From Methylotenera sp. L2L1 (lineage in GTDB: Bacteria > Pseudomonadota > Gammaproteobacteria > Burkholderiales > Methylophilaceae), in assembly GCF_000744605.1 (NCBI RefSeq), contig NZ_JQMG01000001.1, positions 1,240,001 to 1,304,000 on the forward strand: DNA of 64,000 nt, in the 5' to 3' direction. The notes beneath the pieces were generated by a model that had not been told where the DNA came from, ran no database searches, and saw nothing but the letters and a program-made list of their open reading frames with translations. The translations under genes and the position numbers were made by a program. Shown one piece after another: positions 45,551 to 56,488 of the stretch (positions are counted from its first letter, which is position 1; each line of letters starts with the position of its first letter).

Positions 45551-46969
45551 TTATGCTTTAAGTGATTGATGCAGCAAATTCAATTTACTGTGCCGTATGG
45601 AATATGCAAAGTAAAAGGCGATGCCCGCTACTATCCATAAACCGAATCTTATCCATGTGCTCGTTGGTAGAAAGCTCATCAATGCGCCACATGAAATGAT
45701 GCCTAACACAGGGATTAATGGGTTCCATGGGTTTTTAAATGGGCGATGTAAATTAGGTTGACGAATACGTAGAACGATTACGCCAACACATACCATCACA
45801 AAGCTTGCCAACGTGCCAATATTCACAGTTTCTGCTAACTCGCCCAAAGGAATAAAGCCGGCCACTAATGACACAACAAAACCACACATGAGAATAATGC
45901 GGGTAGGTGTTTTACGGTCTGGGTTAACTTTTGAGAAAATAGGTGAGATCAAGCCATCGCGACTCATTGCAAAAAGAATACGTGTTAAGCCGTAAAGTAG
46001 TACCAATAACACAGTGATAAGGCCTGCAAGCACACCGGTTGCGACTAGGGTGGATGACCAAGTATGGCCAATTCTGGTGAGCGCATAGGCGACTGGTGAT
46101 GATACATTAAGCTCAGTGTACGATACGATACCAGTAAGCATGCCAGACACGACAATATACACAAGCGTGCAGAACACAAGTGAGCTGAGCAGGCCTATGG
46201 GTAAGTCGCGCTGGGGGTTTTTAGCCTCTTCTGCTGCGGTAGAAACCGCATCAAAGCCAAAATAGGCAAAGAACACTAAAGATGCGCCAGCTAGCACACC
46301 AATATTTTTGCCGTTCTCTAATGTGCTAAACCAGCCAAATGGCATGAATGGTTGCCAGTTATCTGTGTTGATATGCGCTGAGGCTAAGGCAATAAAGATG
46401 GCGATGGTTGAGAGTTTAATAATGACAATAATATTATTAAAGCGCGCACTTTCTTTAACGCCAATAATTAATAAAATCGTGAGTACCCAAATAATAGAGA
46501 ACGCTGGTAAGTTGATGATGCCACCCATGACTGGCGCTTTGGTCATTGCCTCAGGCAGGTGTATGTTGAAGTTAGTGAGGGTGTTGATAAAGTAGCCAGA
46601 CCACCCATTGGCAACAGCTGCAGCACCAACGCCATATTCTAGTAGCAGAATCCATCCCATAATCCATGCGATAAATTCTCCAAATGCTACATAGCTATAG
46701 CCGTAGGCGCTACCAGAGCCACCAACGGATGCCGCAAGCTCTGCATAAGCCAGTGCAGCAAATCCAGATGCGACCCCCGCGATAATAAATGAGAGTACAA
46801 CGGCTGGGCCTGATTGTGTTGCAGCAGCGATGCCTGTTAATACGAAAATACCAGTGCCAATTGCACAGCCTATGCCTAACAGTGCTAAATCAAATGCTGA
46901 TAAACATTTTTTAAGCTCGCTATCTGAGTGAGCGCTGATTATTTTAGTGCGCAAAAGCTGCTTGAGCAT
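45551..46969 (-). CDS. APC-family amino acid permease
   Basis: 472 residues, 12-13 membrane helices. The APC signature is in helix 1: LALLGIGCAIGTGIFVLTGIAAA. It most resembles the cationic amino acid transporter group. The substrate cannot be determined from sequence alone. Monocistronic, convergent with the cytochrome gene. Confidence 0.88.
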   Translation of the reverse strand: MLKQLLRTKIISAHSDSELKKCLSAFDLALLGIGCAIGTGIFVLTGIAAATQSGPAVVLSFIIAGVASGFAALAYAELAASVGGSGSAYGYSYVAFGEFIAWIMGWILLLEYGVGAAAVANGWSGYFINTLTNFNIHLPEAMTKAPVMGGIINLPAFSIIWVLTILLIIGVKESARFNNIIVIIKLSTIAIFIALASAHINTDNWQPFMPFGWFSTLENGKNIGVLAGASLVFFAYFGFDAVSTAAEEAKNPQRDLPIGLLSSLVFCTLVYIVVSGMLTGIVSYTELNVSSPVAYALTRIGHTWSSTLVATGVLAGLITVLLVLLYGLTRILFAMSRDGLISPIFSKVNPDRKTPTRIILMCGFVVSLVAGFIPLGELAETVNIGTLASFVMVCVGVIVLRIRQPNLHRPFKNPWNPLIPVLGIISCGALMSFLPTSTWIRFGLWIVAGIAFYFAYSIRHSKLNLLHQSLKA

Positions 46970-47113
46970 GGATGAGGTCCTTTAGTGTACTGCTTGCTGA
47001 ATTAACAAGTAATATCTGTGTGAGTGACATGTTAGCCAATCGTAAACATTTAGATGTTGGTGGTCAATCAAATGCCTACGAACTTTGATGATCATTTTAG
47101 CTGTTAAAAACCG

Positions 47114-48418
47114 TTAGCTGTTGAACAACGCTTGAAGCGCTTCTATCATATAGAAGTGATCAAGCACACCAGCGCTTTCTCTAATACTGTGCATTGCCCA
47201 CATTGGTGAGCCAACATCCACACTTGCCACGCCTAAGCCGGATGCCAAAATAGGCCCTATTGTACTGCCGCAACCTAAATCGGTACGATGTGCGTATTGC
47301 TGAAATGGGACATTGGCGCGTTCACACAGTGATATAAAGCGTGCGGCAGTGTCTGCATTACTTGCGTAACGTTGGTTTGCATTGGTTTTAATCACAGGGC
47401 CTTGGTTTACCATCACATGGTGACATGGTTCATACGCGCCTGAATGATTAGGGTGATAAGCATGCGCCATGTCTGCGCTGACAAAGAAGCTTTGTGCTAA
47501 GGCACGTAAGCGGTCTTCTTCAGTCATGCCGATGTTTGTGGTGATGCGGTTAATCACATCTGATAAGAAGCTACCGCTTGCACCTGTCGCACTCTCACTG
47601 CCCACTTCTTCATGGTCAAATAGTGCGCAGATGTTGCTTGTCTCTTGGTTGGTCGTGTTGAGCAGGGCGGTAATCGCTGCGTGACACGAGGCTAGGTTGT
47701 CCAGTTGGCTGTTTGTGATGAATTCTTGCTGAGCACCCCAGAATGTGCCTTTTTGGGTATCAAATACATTAAATTCAAACGTGAGAATATCTTGTGGGGC
47801 AATATTAAGCGCTTCAGCAATGTAGGCTAAAAACTGTTGGTCAGCCTCAATGCCAGCTTCGCTTTCACCAAATAGTAAGGGTAGTTCTGTTTGTTTGTTT
47901 AGCTTAAGGCCTTTTTCATTCACTTCGCGGTTCATATGAATCGCCAAGTTAGGTAAGCGCATCAGTGCGTCATCAAACTTGAGCAGTTTGATGTCATGGC
48001 CAGTTTCGGTGCGCACCGTCACACGTCCTGCGATGCTTAAATCACGGTCGGTAAATGTTGCCAAAATCGGCCCGCCATACACTTCTACGCCGATGCGCAG
48101 TAGACCGTCACTTTCATACGCGGCTTTAGGTTTTAGTCTTAAACTAGGAGAGTCTGTATGCGCGCCCACCATGCGAAAGCCTGTGTTTGTAAGGGGTTTG
48201 TTGCCAAGGGTGAAAGCAATAATAGAAGCACCACCGCGCACCACAAAATAGCGATTGCCAGTGCTCAGTTGCCAAGCTTGGGTTTCATCCAGCTTGCTAA
48301 AGCCTGTATTGAGTAGCTGCTGTTCAATATAATCAACCGCATGCCAAGGGCTAGGGCTAAGGTCAATAAAATTGAGTAGGTCTTTTGCTAGCGCATGTGC
48401 TTGGGTGGAGGTGTTCAT
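47114..48418 (-). CDS. apeB: M18-family metallo-aminopeptidase
   Basis: 434 residues. Two-metal aminopeptidase removing acidic or other N-terminal residues from peptides. Metal-site regions visible: GAHTDSPSLRLKP, FDHEEVGSESATGA and HSGAYEPCHHVMV near MAHAYHPNH. The stop of hemF lies 6 bases upstream of the ATG, so it is the last gene of the run from dusB. Confidence 0.92.
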   Translation of the reverse strand: MNTSTQAHALAKDLLNFIDLSPSPWHAVDYIEQQLLNTGFSKLDETQAWQLSTGNRYFVVRGGASIIAFTLGNKPLTNTGFRMVGAHTDSPSLRLKPKAAYESDGLLRIGVEVYGGPILATFTDRDLSIAGRVTVRTETGHDIKLLKFDDALMRLPNLAIHMNREVNEKGLKLNKQTELPLLFGESEAGIEADQQFLAYIAEALNIAPQDILTFEFNVFDTQKGTFWGAQQEFITNSQLDNLASCHAAITALLNTTNQETSNICALFDHEEVGSESATGASGSFLSDVINRITTNIGMTEEDRLRALAQSFFVSADMAHAYHPNHSGAYEPCHHVMVNQGPVIKTNANQRYASNADTAARFISLCERANVPFQQYAHRTDLGCGSTIGPILASGLGVASVDVGSPMWAMHSIRESAGVLDHFYMIEALQALFNS

Positions 48419-48423
48419 GATGC

Positions 48424-49338
48424 TTACTGGGTAAGTGCGAGCCAGTCTTTCTCAATAAGAAAATCGGTATAGAGTTTGGATTCTGCGCTGCCGGTTTCTG
48501 GCTTCCAGTCATAACGCCATTTCACAATAGGCGGCATCGAAAGCAGTATGGATTCGGTACGACCATTGGATTGTAGGCCGAAAATAGTACCACGGTCGTA
48601 AATTAAGTTAAATTCTACGTAGCGTCCACGGCGGTAAGCTTGGAAGTCGCGCTCGCGCTCGCCATAAGGTGTGTCTTTACGACGTTGCACGATTGGCAAA
48701 TACGCTTGTAAGAAAGCATCGCCTACTGCGCGATGAAAATCGAAGCAACGCTCAAACCCTAGTTCGCTAAAGTCATCATAAAAAATACCGCCTATGCCGC
48801 GAGGCTCTTGGCGGTGTTTTAAAAAGAAGTATTCATCACATTCTTTTTTGAATTTAGGGTAGAAACTGGTATCAAACGCATCTAATGCAGTTTTGTTGGT
48901 GCGATGAAAATGTTCTGCGTCTTCACTAAAGCCATAATAAGGCGTGAGGTCCATGCCGCCACCGAACCACCAGATATCTTGTTCTGAGGCATTTTGTGCT
49001 TTGGCGATAAAAAAGCGTACATTCATGTGTACGGTAGGCACATATGGGTTGCGTGGGTGAAATACTAAGGATACGCCCATCGCCTCCCAAGGGCGGCCAG
49101 CTGCTTCTGGATGTGCGACGCTAGCGGCTGGGGGTAACTTTGTGCCGATGACATGAGAGAAACCCACGCCAGCTCGTTCAAATACGTTGCCTTCTTCAAG
49201 CAGGCAAGAGGTGCCACCACCACCTTCAGGACGTTGCCAGCTATCTTGTAAAAAGTTTTTACCATCGACTAATTCAATGGCCTCTACAATTTTGGCTTGC
49301 AGGTTTTGTAAATAGCGAAAAACGTCTTGGGTGTTCAT
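48424..49338 (-). CDS. hemF: Oxygen-dependent coproporphyrinogen III oxidase
   Basis: 304 residues. Decarboxylates two propionates of coproporphyrinogen III using O2, late in haem synthesis. HemF blocks: [63 protein letters not shown] and [12 protein letters not shown]. The oxygen-dependent form implies aerobic haem synthesis. Between purD and the aminopeptidase, short gaps. Confidence 0.96.
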   Translation of the reverse strand: MNTQDVFRYLQNLQAKIVEAIELVDGKNFLQDSWQRPEGGGGTSCLLEEGNVFERAGVGFSHVIGTKLPPAASVAHPEAAGRPWEAMGVSLVFHPRNPYVPTVHMNVRFFIAKAQNASEQDIWWFGGGMDLTPYYGFSEDAEHFHRTNKTALDAFDTSFYPKFKKECDEYFFLKHRQEPRGIGGIFYDDFSELGFERCFDFHRAVGDAFLQAYLPIVQRRKDTPYGERERDFQAYRRGRYVEFNLIYDRGTIFGLQSNGRTESILLSMPPIVKWRYDWKPETGSAESKLYTDFLIEKDWLALTQ

Positions 49339-49355
49339 GATGTAACCTTTAGGGC

Positions 49356-50624
49356 TTAGCCTTTAATCGCACGGTAACCAATGTCAGTGCGGAACTGAGC
49401 GCCATCAAACTTAATCTCTTTCATGGCTTGGTAAGCTTGTTGTTGTGCAAATTTTACGGTTTCACCAAGTGCAGTCACGCAAAGTACGCGACCACCGCTA
49501 GTGACAACTTTGCCATCTTTTTGTGCAGTACCTGCATGAAAAATATGCGTGTCTGCTAATTGGTTCTCTAGGCCAGTAATCTCATCGCCTAGTCTTGGCG
49601 TTTCTGGATAATTGGCTGATGCCATCACAACGCCTAAAGCTACACGTCTGTCCCACTCGGCTTCAGCGCGGTCTAATGTGCCGTCGACGGCATGTTCCAT
49701 CAGGCCAACTAAATCACTTTTTAAACGCATCATGATCGGCTGCGTTTCTGGGTCTCCCATGCGACAGTTGAACTCTAAGGTTTTAACGTCACCATTCGGG
49801 CTAATCATTAAGCCTGCGTATAAGAAGCCTGTGTACGGGATACCATCTTTCGCCATGCCTTCAACCGTAGGCTTAATGATTTCGCGCATCACTTTAGCGT
49901 GAATGGCAGGAGTCACTACTGGAGCAGGGGAGTATGCGCCCATGCCGCCTGTATTCGGGCCTAAGTCCGCATCAAGCAGACGCTTATGGTCTTGGCTGGT
50001 AGCTAACGGTAAGATGTTTTTACCATCTACCATCACCATGAAGCTGGCTTCTTCGCCTTCTAAGAACTCTTCAATCACGACGCGTGCACCAGCTGCGCCG
50101 AGTTTGTTGTCTTCTAGCATAGCGTCAATCGCGGCGTGTGCTTCATCTTCACTCATCGCCACTACAACACCTTTGCCCGCAGCTAAACCATCGGCTTTAA
50201 TGACGATAGGCGCGCCTTGCTGCTTCACGTAATCATGCGCGAGTTTAGCATCGGTAAATGTGCCGTACCCTGCGGTAGGGATGTTGTGGCGCATCATAAA
50301 TGCTTTAGCGTAGTCTTTAGACGACTCTAACTGTGCAGCAGCTTTAGTTGGGCCAAAAATCTTTAAGCCCGCTGCACGGAATGCATCGACCACACCTTGA
50401 GACAATGGTGCTTCTGGGCCAACGATCGTCAGGTAAATTTGTTCATCTTGCGCAAACTTAACTAAATCCTCTACGGCAGTAATCGGAACATTCACCATGT
50501 CTGGATTTAATGCGGTACCAGCATTGCCGGGCGCTACATATACACGGCTCACTTCTTTGTTGTGTGTCACTTTCCAAGCGAGTGCATGTTCACGACCACC
50601 GCCACCGATAACTAAAATTTTCAT
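49356..50624 (-). CDS. purD: Phosphoribosylamine-glycine ligase
   Basis: 422 residues from the ATG at 50624. Second step of purine synthesis: phosphoribosylamine plus glycine plus ATP to GAR. The N-terminus [18 protein letters not shown] is the PurD start; an in-frame extension to 50657 is rejected. The ATP-grasp region includes [28 protein letters not shown] and [13 protein letters not shown]. Confidence 0.96.
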   Translation of the reverse strand: MKILVIGGGGREHALAWKVTHNKEVSRVYVAPGNAGTALNPDMVNVPITAVEDLVKFAQDEQIYLTIVGPEAPLSQGVVDAFRAAGLKIFGPTKAAAQLESSKDYAKAFMMRHNIPTAGYGTFTDAKLAHDYVKQQGAPIVIKADGLAAGKGVVVAMSEDEAHAAIDAMLEDNKLGAAGARVVIEEFLEGEEASFMVMVDGKNILPLATSQDHKRLLDADLGPNTGGMGAYSPAPVVTPAIHAKVMREIIKPTVEGMAKDGIPYTGFLYAGLMISPNGDVKTLEFNCRMGDPETQPIMMRLKSDLVGLMEHAVDGTLDRAEAEWDRRVALGVVMASANYPETPRLGDEITGLENQLADTHIFHAGTAQKDGKVVTSGGRVLCVTALGETVKFAQQQAYQAMKEIKFDGAQFRTDIGYRAIKG

Positions 50625-50715
50625 GTATTTGAAACCCTTAAAAGTCTTTTGCCACAAACTTGCTGTGGGCTAGCTGTGGCAAAAGAAAAGCAAACGTAAT
50701 TATTTTAATTGTTGT

Positions 50716-52302
50716 TTAGTGCCTAAAGTGGCGAATACCTGTTACTACCATGACCAAACCATGTTCGTCAGCGGCGGCAATCACTTCTTCATCACGCATG
50801 CTGCCACCTGGGTGAATCACGCAAGCTGCACCAGCCTCAGCTAGTACATCAATACCATCGCGGAACGGGAAGAATGCATCTGATGCAACCACTGAGTTTT
50901 TCAAGGTTAAACCAGCATTTTGTGCTTTGATTGCTGCAATCTTAGTGCTGTCTACACGGCTCATTTGCCCTGCACCTACGCCAAGCGTCATGCTGTTGCC
51001 GCAGAATACAATCGCGTTTGATTTTACATACTTTGCAACACGCCAAGCAAATAGCATGTCTTGTAATTGTTCTGGGGTTGGTTGTTTTTTGCTGACGATT
51101 TTTAAGTCATCAACGCTGATTTCGTGATTATCCGCAGTTTGAATCAGTAAGCCAGAACCAATGCGCTTGGTGTCGTGTGAGTTGCGGCCTTGTTCCCATG
51201 CTGTGCTGCCACCTTCTGGTAACGCGATTTTAAGTACGCGTACGTTCGCTTTCGCACTGAAAATAGCCAAGGCTTCAGCGGTGTAATCAGGGGCAATCAG
51301 TACTTCTACAAACTGTTTGCTAACTGCTTCAGCAGCAGCTTTATCCAACGTCGTGTTGAAAGCGATAATGCCGCCAAACGCTGAAGTTGGGTCAGTTTGG
51401 AATGCTTTGCTATAAGCCTCAAGTGCATCTTTACCTAGGGCAACGCCACATGGGTTCGCGTGTTTCACGATTACACATGCGCTAGAGTCAAAGCTTTTTA
51501 CGGCCTCCCATGCTGCATCAGCATCAGCAATATTGTTATAGCTTAATTCTTTGCCTTGTAATTGCACTGCTGTCACCAAAGAGCCAGGTGCTGGATTGGT
51601 GTCGCGGTAGAACGCAGCACTTTGATGTGGGTTCTCGCCATAACGTAAGTCTTGTAGTTTTACAAAACGGCTATTTACCTGTGCAGGGTAAGGGTTGCGT
51701 GTGCCATCTGCATTAAAGCTTGATAGATAGTCGCTGATTGCGCCATCGTAGTTGCTAATACGGTTGAATGCGGCAACAGATAATGCAAATTTTGTGGCTT
51801 GGCTGGTTGCGCCGCCTGTGCTTTGTAGTTCGCGCAATACGTCAGCATATTGACTGGCGTCGGTCACAACAGCAACGTCTTTCCAGTTTTTTGCTGCTGA
51901 ACGTACCATGGCTGGGCCGCCAATGTCGATATTCTCAATCGCATCTTCTAGGCTGCAATTTGGGTTTGCGACAGTTGCTTCAAATGGATATAAATTCACA
52001 ATCACCATGTCGATGTTAGGAATATTTTGTGACTGCATCGCTGATACATGCTCAGGTAAGTCGCGACGACCTAAAATGCCGCCATGTACTTTTGGGTGCA
52101 ATGTCTTGACGCGACCATCCAGCATTTCAGGAAAGCCAGTGTAGTCACTTACTTCAATGACAGGAATATTATTATCACGGAATAGTTTAGCGGTGCCGCC
52201 AGTTGATAAAATTTCAATGCCTAACTCATGAAGGCTTTTTGCAAAGTCGATGATGCCAGTTTTATCAGAAACGCTAATAAGCGCACGTTTAATAGTTGCC
52301 AT
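50716..52302 (-). CDS. purH: AICAR transformylase / IMP cyclohydrolase
   Basis: 528 residues. Last two steps of IMP synthesis. The N-terminal cyclohydrolase shows [15 protein letters not shown] and [14 protein letters not shown]; the C-terminal transformylase has [27 protein letters not shown], and [24 protein letters not shown]. In a conserved betaproteobacterial cluster with fis and dusB upstream and purD downstream. Confidence 0.96.
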   Translation of the reverse strand: MATIKRALISVSDKTGIIDFAKSLHELGIEILSTGGTAKLFRDNNIPVIEVSDYTGFPEMLDGRVKTLHPKVHGGILGRRDLPEHVSAMQSQNIPNIDMVIVNLYPFEATVANPNCSLEDAIENIDIGGPAMVRSAAKNWKDVAVVTDASQYADVLRELQSTGGATSQATKFALSVAAFNRISNYDGAISDYLSSFNADGTRNPYPAQVNSRFVKLQDLRYGENPHQSAAFYRDTNPAPGSLVTAVQLQGKELSYNNIADADAAWEAVKSFDSSACVIVKHANPCGVALGKDALEAYSKAFQTDPTSAFGGIIAFNTTLDKAAAEAVSKQFVEVLIAPDYTAEALAIFSAKANVRVLKIALPEGGSTAWEQGRNSHDTKRIGSGLLIQTADNHEISVDDLKIVSKKQPTPEQLQDMLFAWRVAKYVKSNAIVFCGNSMTLGVGAGQMSRVDSTKIAAIKAQNAGLTLKNSVVASDAFFPFRDGIDVLAEAGAACVIHPGGSMRDEEVIAAADEHGLVMVVTGIRHFRH

Positions 52303-52475
52303 AAATTTATTCCATAATACAAATGATAAGCTGTGTTAGCTCAAACCAAGTGTCTAGCTAATAGGTTGCCAATACACACAAATTTTTGCTGCCGATTTTT
52401 ATTGGGGCCTGAATTTAACTTTAGAAATGACAGTTACGTTCACGCCGCAATATTCAAGAACTAATAGAAGTTTTT

Positions 52476-52712
52476 TTATTCGATCTTGTACTGCTGAAGT
52501 TTTTTACGCAACGTGTTGCGATTGATGTTGAGTATCTCTGCGGCTTTACTTTGATTGCCACCGACTTTATGCATGATATAAGCGAGTAAAGGTTTTTCTA
52601 CGCAACCTAACACCATGTCGTAAACGGCATGTGGCGGTTCACCATCTAGATGCATAAAGTAATCATCTAAAGATTCATTTACAGCTTGGCTGAGTTTACA
52701 ATTTTCTGACAT
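52476..52712 (-). CDS. fis: Fis-family DNA-binding protein
   Basis: 78 residues. Nucleoid-associated regulator. The C-terminal helix-turn-helix is YIMHKVGGNQSKAAEILNINRNTLRKKLQQY; the N-terminal activation arm (LSQAVNESLDDYF) is short, as usual outside enterobacteria. Nine bases after dusB, the usual pair. Confidence 0.95.
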   Translation of the reverse strand: MSENCKLSQAVNESLDDYFMHLDGEPPHAVYDMVLGCVEKPLLAYIMHKVGGNQSKAAEILNINRNTLRKKLQQYKIE

Positions 52713-52720
52713 AGTAGTTC

Positions 52721-53764
52721 CTAGGCTGCTAATGCTTCTGACGAATCGGTCTTGGCGTCTTCAGCGTCAGGATCAATGTAAACCAAACGTTCATTTTTTG
52801 TTTTAAGTTCAACAAAAAAGTCGTTAATTGCTTGTAGTTGTAATTCTATGGTTTGCAACGTATTCATGTTATGGCGGAATTGCGCAGAGCCAGCTAACCC
52901 TTTGGTATACCATGAAATATGCTTACGCGCCATGCGCATACCAGTTAAATCGCCATAAAAATCATACAAATCATGTAGATGCTCTAGCATCACGGTATGA
53001 ATTTCATCGACAGTTGGTGCTAATAAATGCGTGCCGGTAGTGAGATAATGCTCAATTTCGCGGAATATCCATGGGCGGCCTTGTGCGGCACGACCAATCA
53101 TCACGGCATCAGCACCAGTGTAATCTAATACAAACTTTGCTTTTTCAGGCGTAGTGATGTCACCGTTAGCAATCAGCGGAATCTTAATCACTTGTTTCAC
53201 TGCGGCAATCGTATCGTACTCGGCATCGCCCATATAGGCACATGCGCGGGTGCGGCCATGCATCGCAAGCGCTTGAACGCCTAGGTCTTCCGCCATTTTT
53301 GCAATTTGAATCGCATTGCGGTTTTGCTTATCCCAACCTGTGCGTATTTTTAATGTGACGGGTACATCAACCGCGGCGATAACCGCTCTAAGAATTTGCG
53401 CAACCAGTGGCTCATCTTTTAGTAATGCAGAGCCAGCCATCACGTTACAGATTTTTTTAGCAGGGCAACCCATGTTGATATCAATGATTTGCGCACCATT
53501 GTCTACATTGTGCCTGGCTGCTTCAGCCATCATTTTTGGGTCGGCACCAGCAATTTGTACTGAAATTGGGTTAACTTCACCTTCGTGGTTGGCGCGACGT
53601 TTTGTTTTTTCGCTACCGTACAGTAATGAATTTGAGGTGACCATCTCGGATACAGCCAAGCCAGCGCCCATCTTTTTGCAAAGTTGGCGGAAAGGCCTAT
53701 CAGTTACGCCCGCCATGGGTGCAACGACTAGGTTGTTTTTTAAGATGTGATTCCCGATTTGCAC
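52721..53764 (-). CDS. dusB: tRNA-dihydrouridine synthase B
   Basis: 347 residues. FMN-dependent reduction of specific uridines in tRNA. Motifs: NNLVVAPMAGVTDRPFRQLC, DINMGCPAKKICN (with the catalytic cysteine), RTGWD, HGRTR and GADAVMIGRAAQGRPWIF. The start is GTG at 53764, matching the family N-terminus MQIGNHILKN. First gene of the dusB-fis-purH-purD-hemF run. Confidence 0.95.
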   Translation of the reverse strand: MQIGNHILKNNLVVAPMAGVTDRPFRQLCKKMGAGLAVSEMVTSNSLLYGSEKTKRRANHEGEVNPISVQIAGADPKMMAEAARHNVDNGAQIIDINMGCPAKKICNVMAGSALLKDEPLVAQILRAVIAAVDVPVTLKIRTGWDKQNRNAIQIAKMAEDLGVQALAMHGRTRACAYMGDAEYDTIAAVKQVIKIPLIANGDITTPEKAKFVLDYTGADAVMIGRAAQGRPWIFREIEHYLTTGTHLLAPTVDEIHTVMLEHLHDLYDFYGDLTGMRMARKHISWYTKGLAGSAQFRHNMNTLQTIELQLQAINDFFVELKTKNERLVYIDPDAEDAKTDSSEALAA

Positions 53765-53869
53765 TAGTGTATTTCTCGAACGCGAAAGCTGCTTATTTTA
53801 TACGCAATCTTACTTTGAGAAAACAATTTTCAGCATACTATTGGGAATAGTTTGTTATTGAGTTTGATT

Positions 53870-54303
53870 ATGCAAAAACAATTGACCACTCATATTGCAT
53901 TTGCTAGCTTTATTGGCACTGCGATTGAATTTTACGATTTTTATATTTACGCCATGGCTGAGGCCTTGATGACTGGCCAAGTATTTTTTTCTGCTAGTGA
54001 TCCCGCTACACAATCACTTAATACATTTTTATCGTTAGCGTTGTTTTTAATGGGCGCGACATTTGCACCCATGGACGCTTATTTACCAGAGCAATTTCCA
54101 GTAGCCGTGGGATATACTGGTGCGGGTTTGGCGTATCAGCTTGGTGGGATTCTAGGCGCGTCAATAGCACCTTATATTTCACAGTTGTTAGTGTCGGCTG
54201 GTGGTTTGGCTTGGGGGTGGGTGCTTATGTTTCAATCGCTGATGCCATGAGTTTTATTGCGGTGCTATTGTGGGGTGAAGTTTGGTGCAGTGAGTTGCTC
54301 TAA
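53870..54303 (+). pseudogene. MFS transporter remnant (internal deletion and frameshift)
   Basis: The first 45 residues (MQKQLTTHIAFASFIGTAIEFYDFYIYA) are the N-terminus of the ProP/KgtP-like metabolite-proton symporter group. They jump straight to late-helix sequence (GATFAPMDAYLPEQFPVAVGYTGAG), missing roughly 300 residues. A frameshift in the G-run near 54215-54222 then moves the ending [18 protein letters not shown] into another frame. The 3' end overlaps the convergent YkgJ-type gene. Confidence 0.8.
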
Positions 54304-54534
54304 GTTTGTGAGCCAATGGATGGCTTGTTCACGCGATTCTCCACACATTTCTAAGCTGGGTTGCAAGCCGCCGCAAAAGGTCGGTCGTTCTGGTTTGCCA
54401 AAAATCTTGCACATGTTTTGTTCATTTAGCTGAACACAGCGCACGCCAGCGGGCTTGCCGTTAGGCATACCAGGAATCGGGCTGTTAATAGACGGTGCTG
54501 TACAGCAAGCGCCGCAGTGGTCTCTGCATTTCAT
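54265..54534 (-). CDS. YkgJ-type cysteine-cluster protein
   Basis: 89 residues. Cysteines CRDHCGACC at the N-terminus, then C33, C42, C54 and C64 in [21 protein letters not shown] and MCGES. These are the spaced CxxxCC-type ligands thought to chelate zinc or iron. Function unknown. Overlaps the upstream membrane protein by an ATGA junction. Confidence 0.82.
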   Translation of the reverse strand: MKCRDHCGACCTAPSINSPIPGMPNGKPAGVRCVQLNEQNMCKIFGKPERPTFCGGLQPSLEMCGESREQAIHWLTNLEQLTAPNFTPQ

Positions 54535-55163
54535 AGTTGGGGTAGTGCCGATAAAATTAAAGTATTAGGATATAGCTTTAAGGTTTTATCCCAATCATAT
54601 TCAATGTAATTAAGTGTAAAGCCAAAATAGCTTTGCTTACCCACTAGCCTGACTGCGATTTGCTGGGGAATTTGGTTAAAAGATGCCTGAGTAATACAAA
54701 AGTGAGGTGGCAATGCATATTTTAGACGTTTACCTACTAAACGCGTTTGACAGCCTCTTCTTGATTCAACCAAATGTTTCTGCATCACATCATCAATGGT
54801 GTGTGGAGCGCCTGAAAAACTGCCCGCAATATTGCCAATACTATAAATAATGGTGATGTACCCTAAAAAATAAAATATAGCAGGCGCCGATAAAATAACA
54901 AACCATTTGTAATAACGTTGGTAAACCTCAGTCACTGATGTTGGATTAAGTGTCAACATGTAGTAAAACCAGCTAGCCATGATAACGGTAAAGCCAATGT
55001 TCAGTTTAAATCCCAGCGCATACCATGTTGGAGATGGAATGAACTGGTGCGTAATAGCATAAATAGTGAGCACAAATAGTGTGGCAAAGATGCATACAAA
55101 TACCCAGCGGTAGGCGGGTGGCGTAAAAGGCTGGTTGTTAATTATTTTGCGATTTCTAGCCAT
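54531..55163 (-). CDS. Membrane protein of unknown function
   Basis: 210 residues. Four likely membrane helices in the first half ([52 protein letters not shown] and following) and a soluble C-terminal domain. Not recognised. It overlaps the CinA-like gene by 22 bases at its 5' end and the YkgJ gene by 4 at its 3' end, so the three form one operon. Confidence 0.7.
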   Translation of the reverse strand: MARNRKIINNQPFTPPAYRWVFVCIFATLFVLTIYAITHQFIPSPTWYALGFKLNIGFTVIMASWFYYMLTLNPTSVTEVYQRYYKWFVILSAPAIFYFLGYITIIYSIGNIAGSFSGAPHTIDDVMQKHLVESRRGCQTRLVGKRLKYALPPHFCITQASFNQIPQQIAVRLVGKQSYFGFTLNYIEYDWDKTLKLYPNTLILSALPQL

Positions 55164-55888
55164 GGAAAACCTAGTGCAGCAACCCCTTGTTTGATGTCGT
55201 TCATGGCTGAACTAACCTGCAGAGCCGCCCCCTTTACACCGAGCTCTATGGTGCGGCGGTTATCCAGTTTAGGTAGGCTAAATAATTTAATTTCAGGATA
55301 TTTTGCAACAATATGATTCATGAAATCAATCAATTGGCTTTCACCTGCATCCATTACTAAAATAGATGCTTCTACGTAGTCTTGCTGATGAAATAAGTGG
55401 TGATAGTGTGACTCTAGCACCCACTCAATCATCGGGTGCGCCATCTGCGGAAAGCCTGGCACAAAATAATGTTGATTGATGGAAAAACCAGCCACGCGAT
55501 TGATTGGGTTGGGGATAAGTGCTGCACCTAGTGGAAAATCTGCCATCAATACGCGTTTTGGATAGGCACCTTCTCCATACTGTGCTTCAATTTCAGCCAC
55601 GGCCTCTGGATGACGTGCAATTGGCATACCTGCAGCATCAGCCGCACATTGCCGTGTGTAATCATCAGGCGTTGCGCCAATGCCACCACAGCTAAACACA
55701 ATATCACCTCTATTCATGCTGGCTTTAAGTGACGCAGTGATTTGTGCTGGAATATCCCCCAAATAATTTGCCCAGCTAAGTTGCAAGCCACGCGCAGAGA
55801 GTAGTTCAATCACTTTGGATAAGTGAGCGTCTTGGCGTTTGCCAGATAAGATTTCATCACCGATGATGTAGAGGCCGAAATTTTGCAT
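55142..55888 (-). CDS. Molybdopterin-binding-domain protein (CinA N-terminal / MoaB-like)
   Basis: 248 residues. GLYIIGDEILSGKRQDAHL at the N-terminus and VFSCGGIGATPDDYTRQCAADAAG in the middle are the conserved MoCF-like pyrophosphatase fold blocks. It lacks the C-terminal deamidase domain of full CinA. The substrate is uncertain. Confidence 0.85.
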   Translation of the reverse strand: MQNFGLYIIGDEILSGKRQDAHLSKVIELLSARGLQLSWANYLGDIPAQITASLKASMNRGDIVFSCGGIGATPDDYTRQCAADAAGMPIARHPEAVAEIEAQYGEGAYPKRVLMADFPLGAALIPNPINRVAGFSINQHYFVPGFPQMAHPMIEWVLESHYHHLFHQQDYVEASILVMDAGESQLIDFMNHIVAKYPEIKLFSLPKLDNRRTIELGVKGAALQVSSAMNDIKQGVAALGFPWLEIAK

Positions 55889-55937
55889 GTAGTCGATACG
55901 TTCAGAACGTATGGAGGATTAATAAGTGTTTACTCTA

Positions 55938-55968
55938 CGTCATTCCCGTGAAAACGGGAATCCATTTT
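55938..55968 (+). repeat. 31-bp inverted repeat, left copy
   Basis: Starts CGTCATTCCCGTG and ends GGAATCCATTTT. Its core ATTCCCGT-GAAA-ACGGGAAT is itself palindromic. An exact reverse complement lies at 56324-56354. Confidence 0.85.
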
Positions 55969-56006
55969 GATTTCAATCATCAATCAAATCTATTAATCAT
56001 GAGCTG

Positions 56007-56309
56007 CTACTCATTTGTTATGCCAATCAAATCTTGGTATAAATCTCGCCATGTATTATTTTTCGTTTCAATTAGTTCGATTTTCCAAGCGCGATCCCAC
56101 TTTTTAAGCTGCTTTTCTCGCGTGATTGCAGTCAACATATCTTCATGCAACTCGTAATAAGCTAAGAGGTGTAGTTGATGCTGTTTGGTGAAGCCTTCAA
56201 CTAAGTGCTGTTTATGTTGCCAAATGCGCTGGATTAGATTGCTCGTTACGCCTATATACAAAGTACCTCGCGCTTGGTTGGTTAGAATGTAAACACAAGG
56301 TTGTTTCAT
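56007..56309 (-). CDS. GIY-YIG domain nuclease-like protein
   Basis: 100 residues, the compact UPF0213-like size. The signature is VYILTN (residues 6-11) and LYIGVT (17-22), then R28 and a late glutamate in TAITREKQLKKW. Such single-domain proteins resemble homing or repair nucleases; their role is mostly unknown. It sits in a 417-bp unit bounded by perfect inverted repeats, not in an operon. Confidence 0.85.
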   Translation of the reverse strand: MKQPCVYILTNQARGTLYIGVTSNLIQRIWQHKQHLVEGFTKQHQLHLLAYYELHEDMLTAITREKQLKKWDRAWKIELIETKNNTWRDLYQDLIGITNE

Positions 56310-56323
56310 TGGGAAGATGGTCT

Positions 56324-56354
56324 AAAATGGATTCCCGTTTTCACGGGAATGACG
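56324..56354 (-). repeat. 31-bp inverted repeat, right copy
   Basis: Exact reverse complement of 55938-55968, 14 bases upstream of the GIY-YIG start codon. Confidence 0.85.
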
Positions 56355-56488
56355 GGTGGCGTTTTTTAGAAATAAAATCATATGGATATTACATAAGGGT
56401 GTTAGTTTTTAGGTTTTTAATAAGCTATAAATATCGGCTCGTTGTCAAATGCTTACTTTTTCCTAAGTTACTCCATTCAACCCACCTA

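Noticed and set aside
50625-50657. Longer N-terminus of purD
   Set aside because: The family begins at [18 protein letters not shown] (50624); the added residues match nothing.
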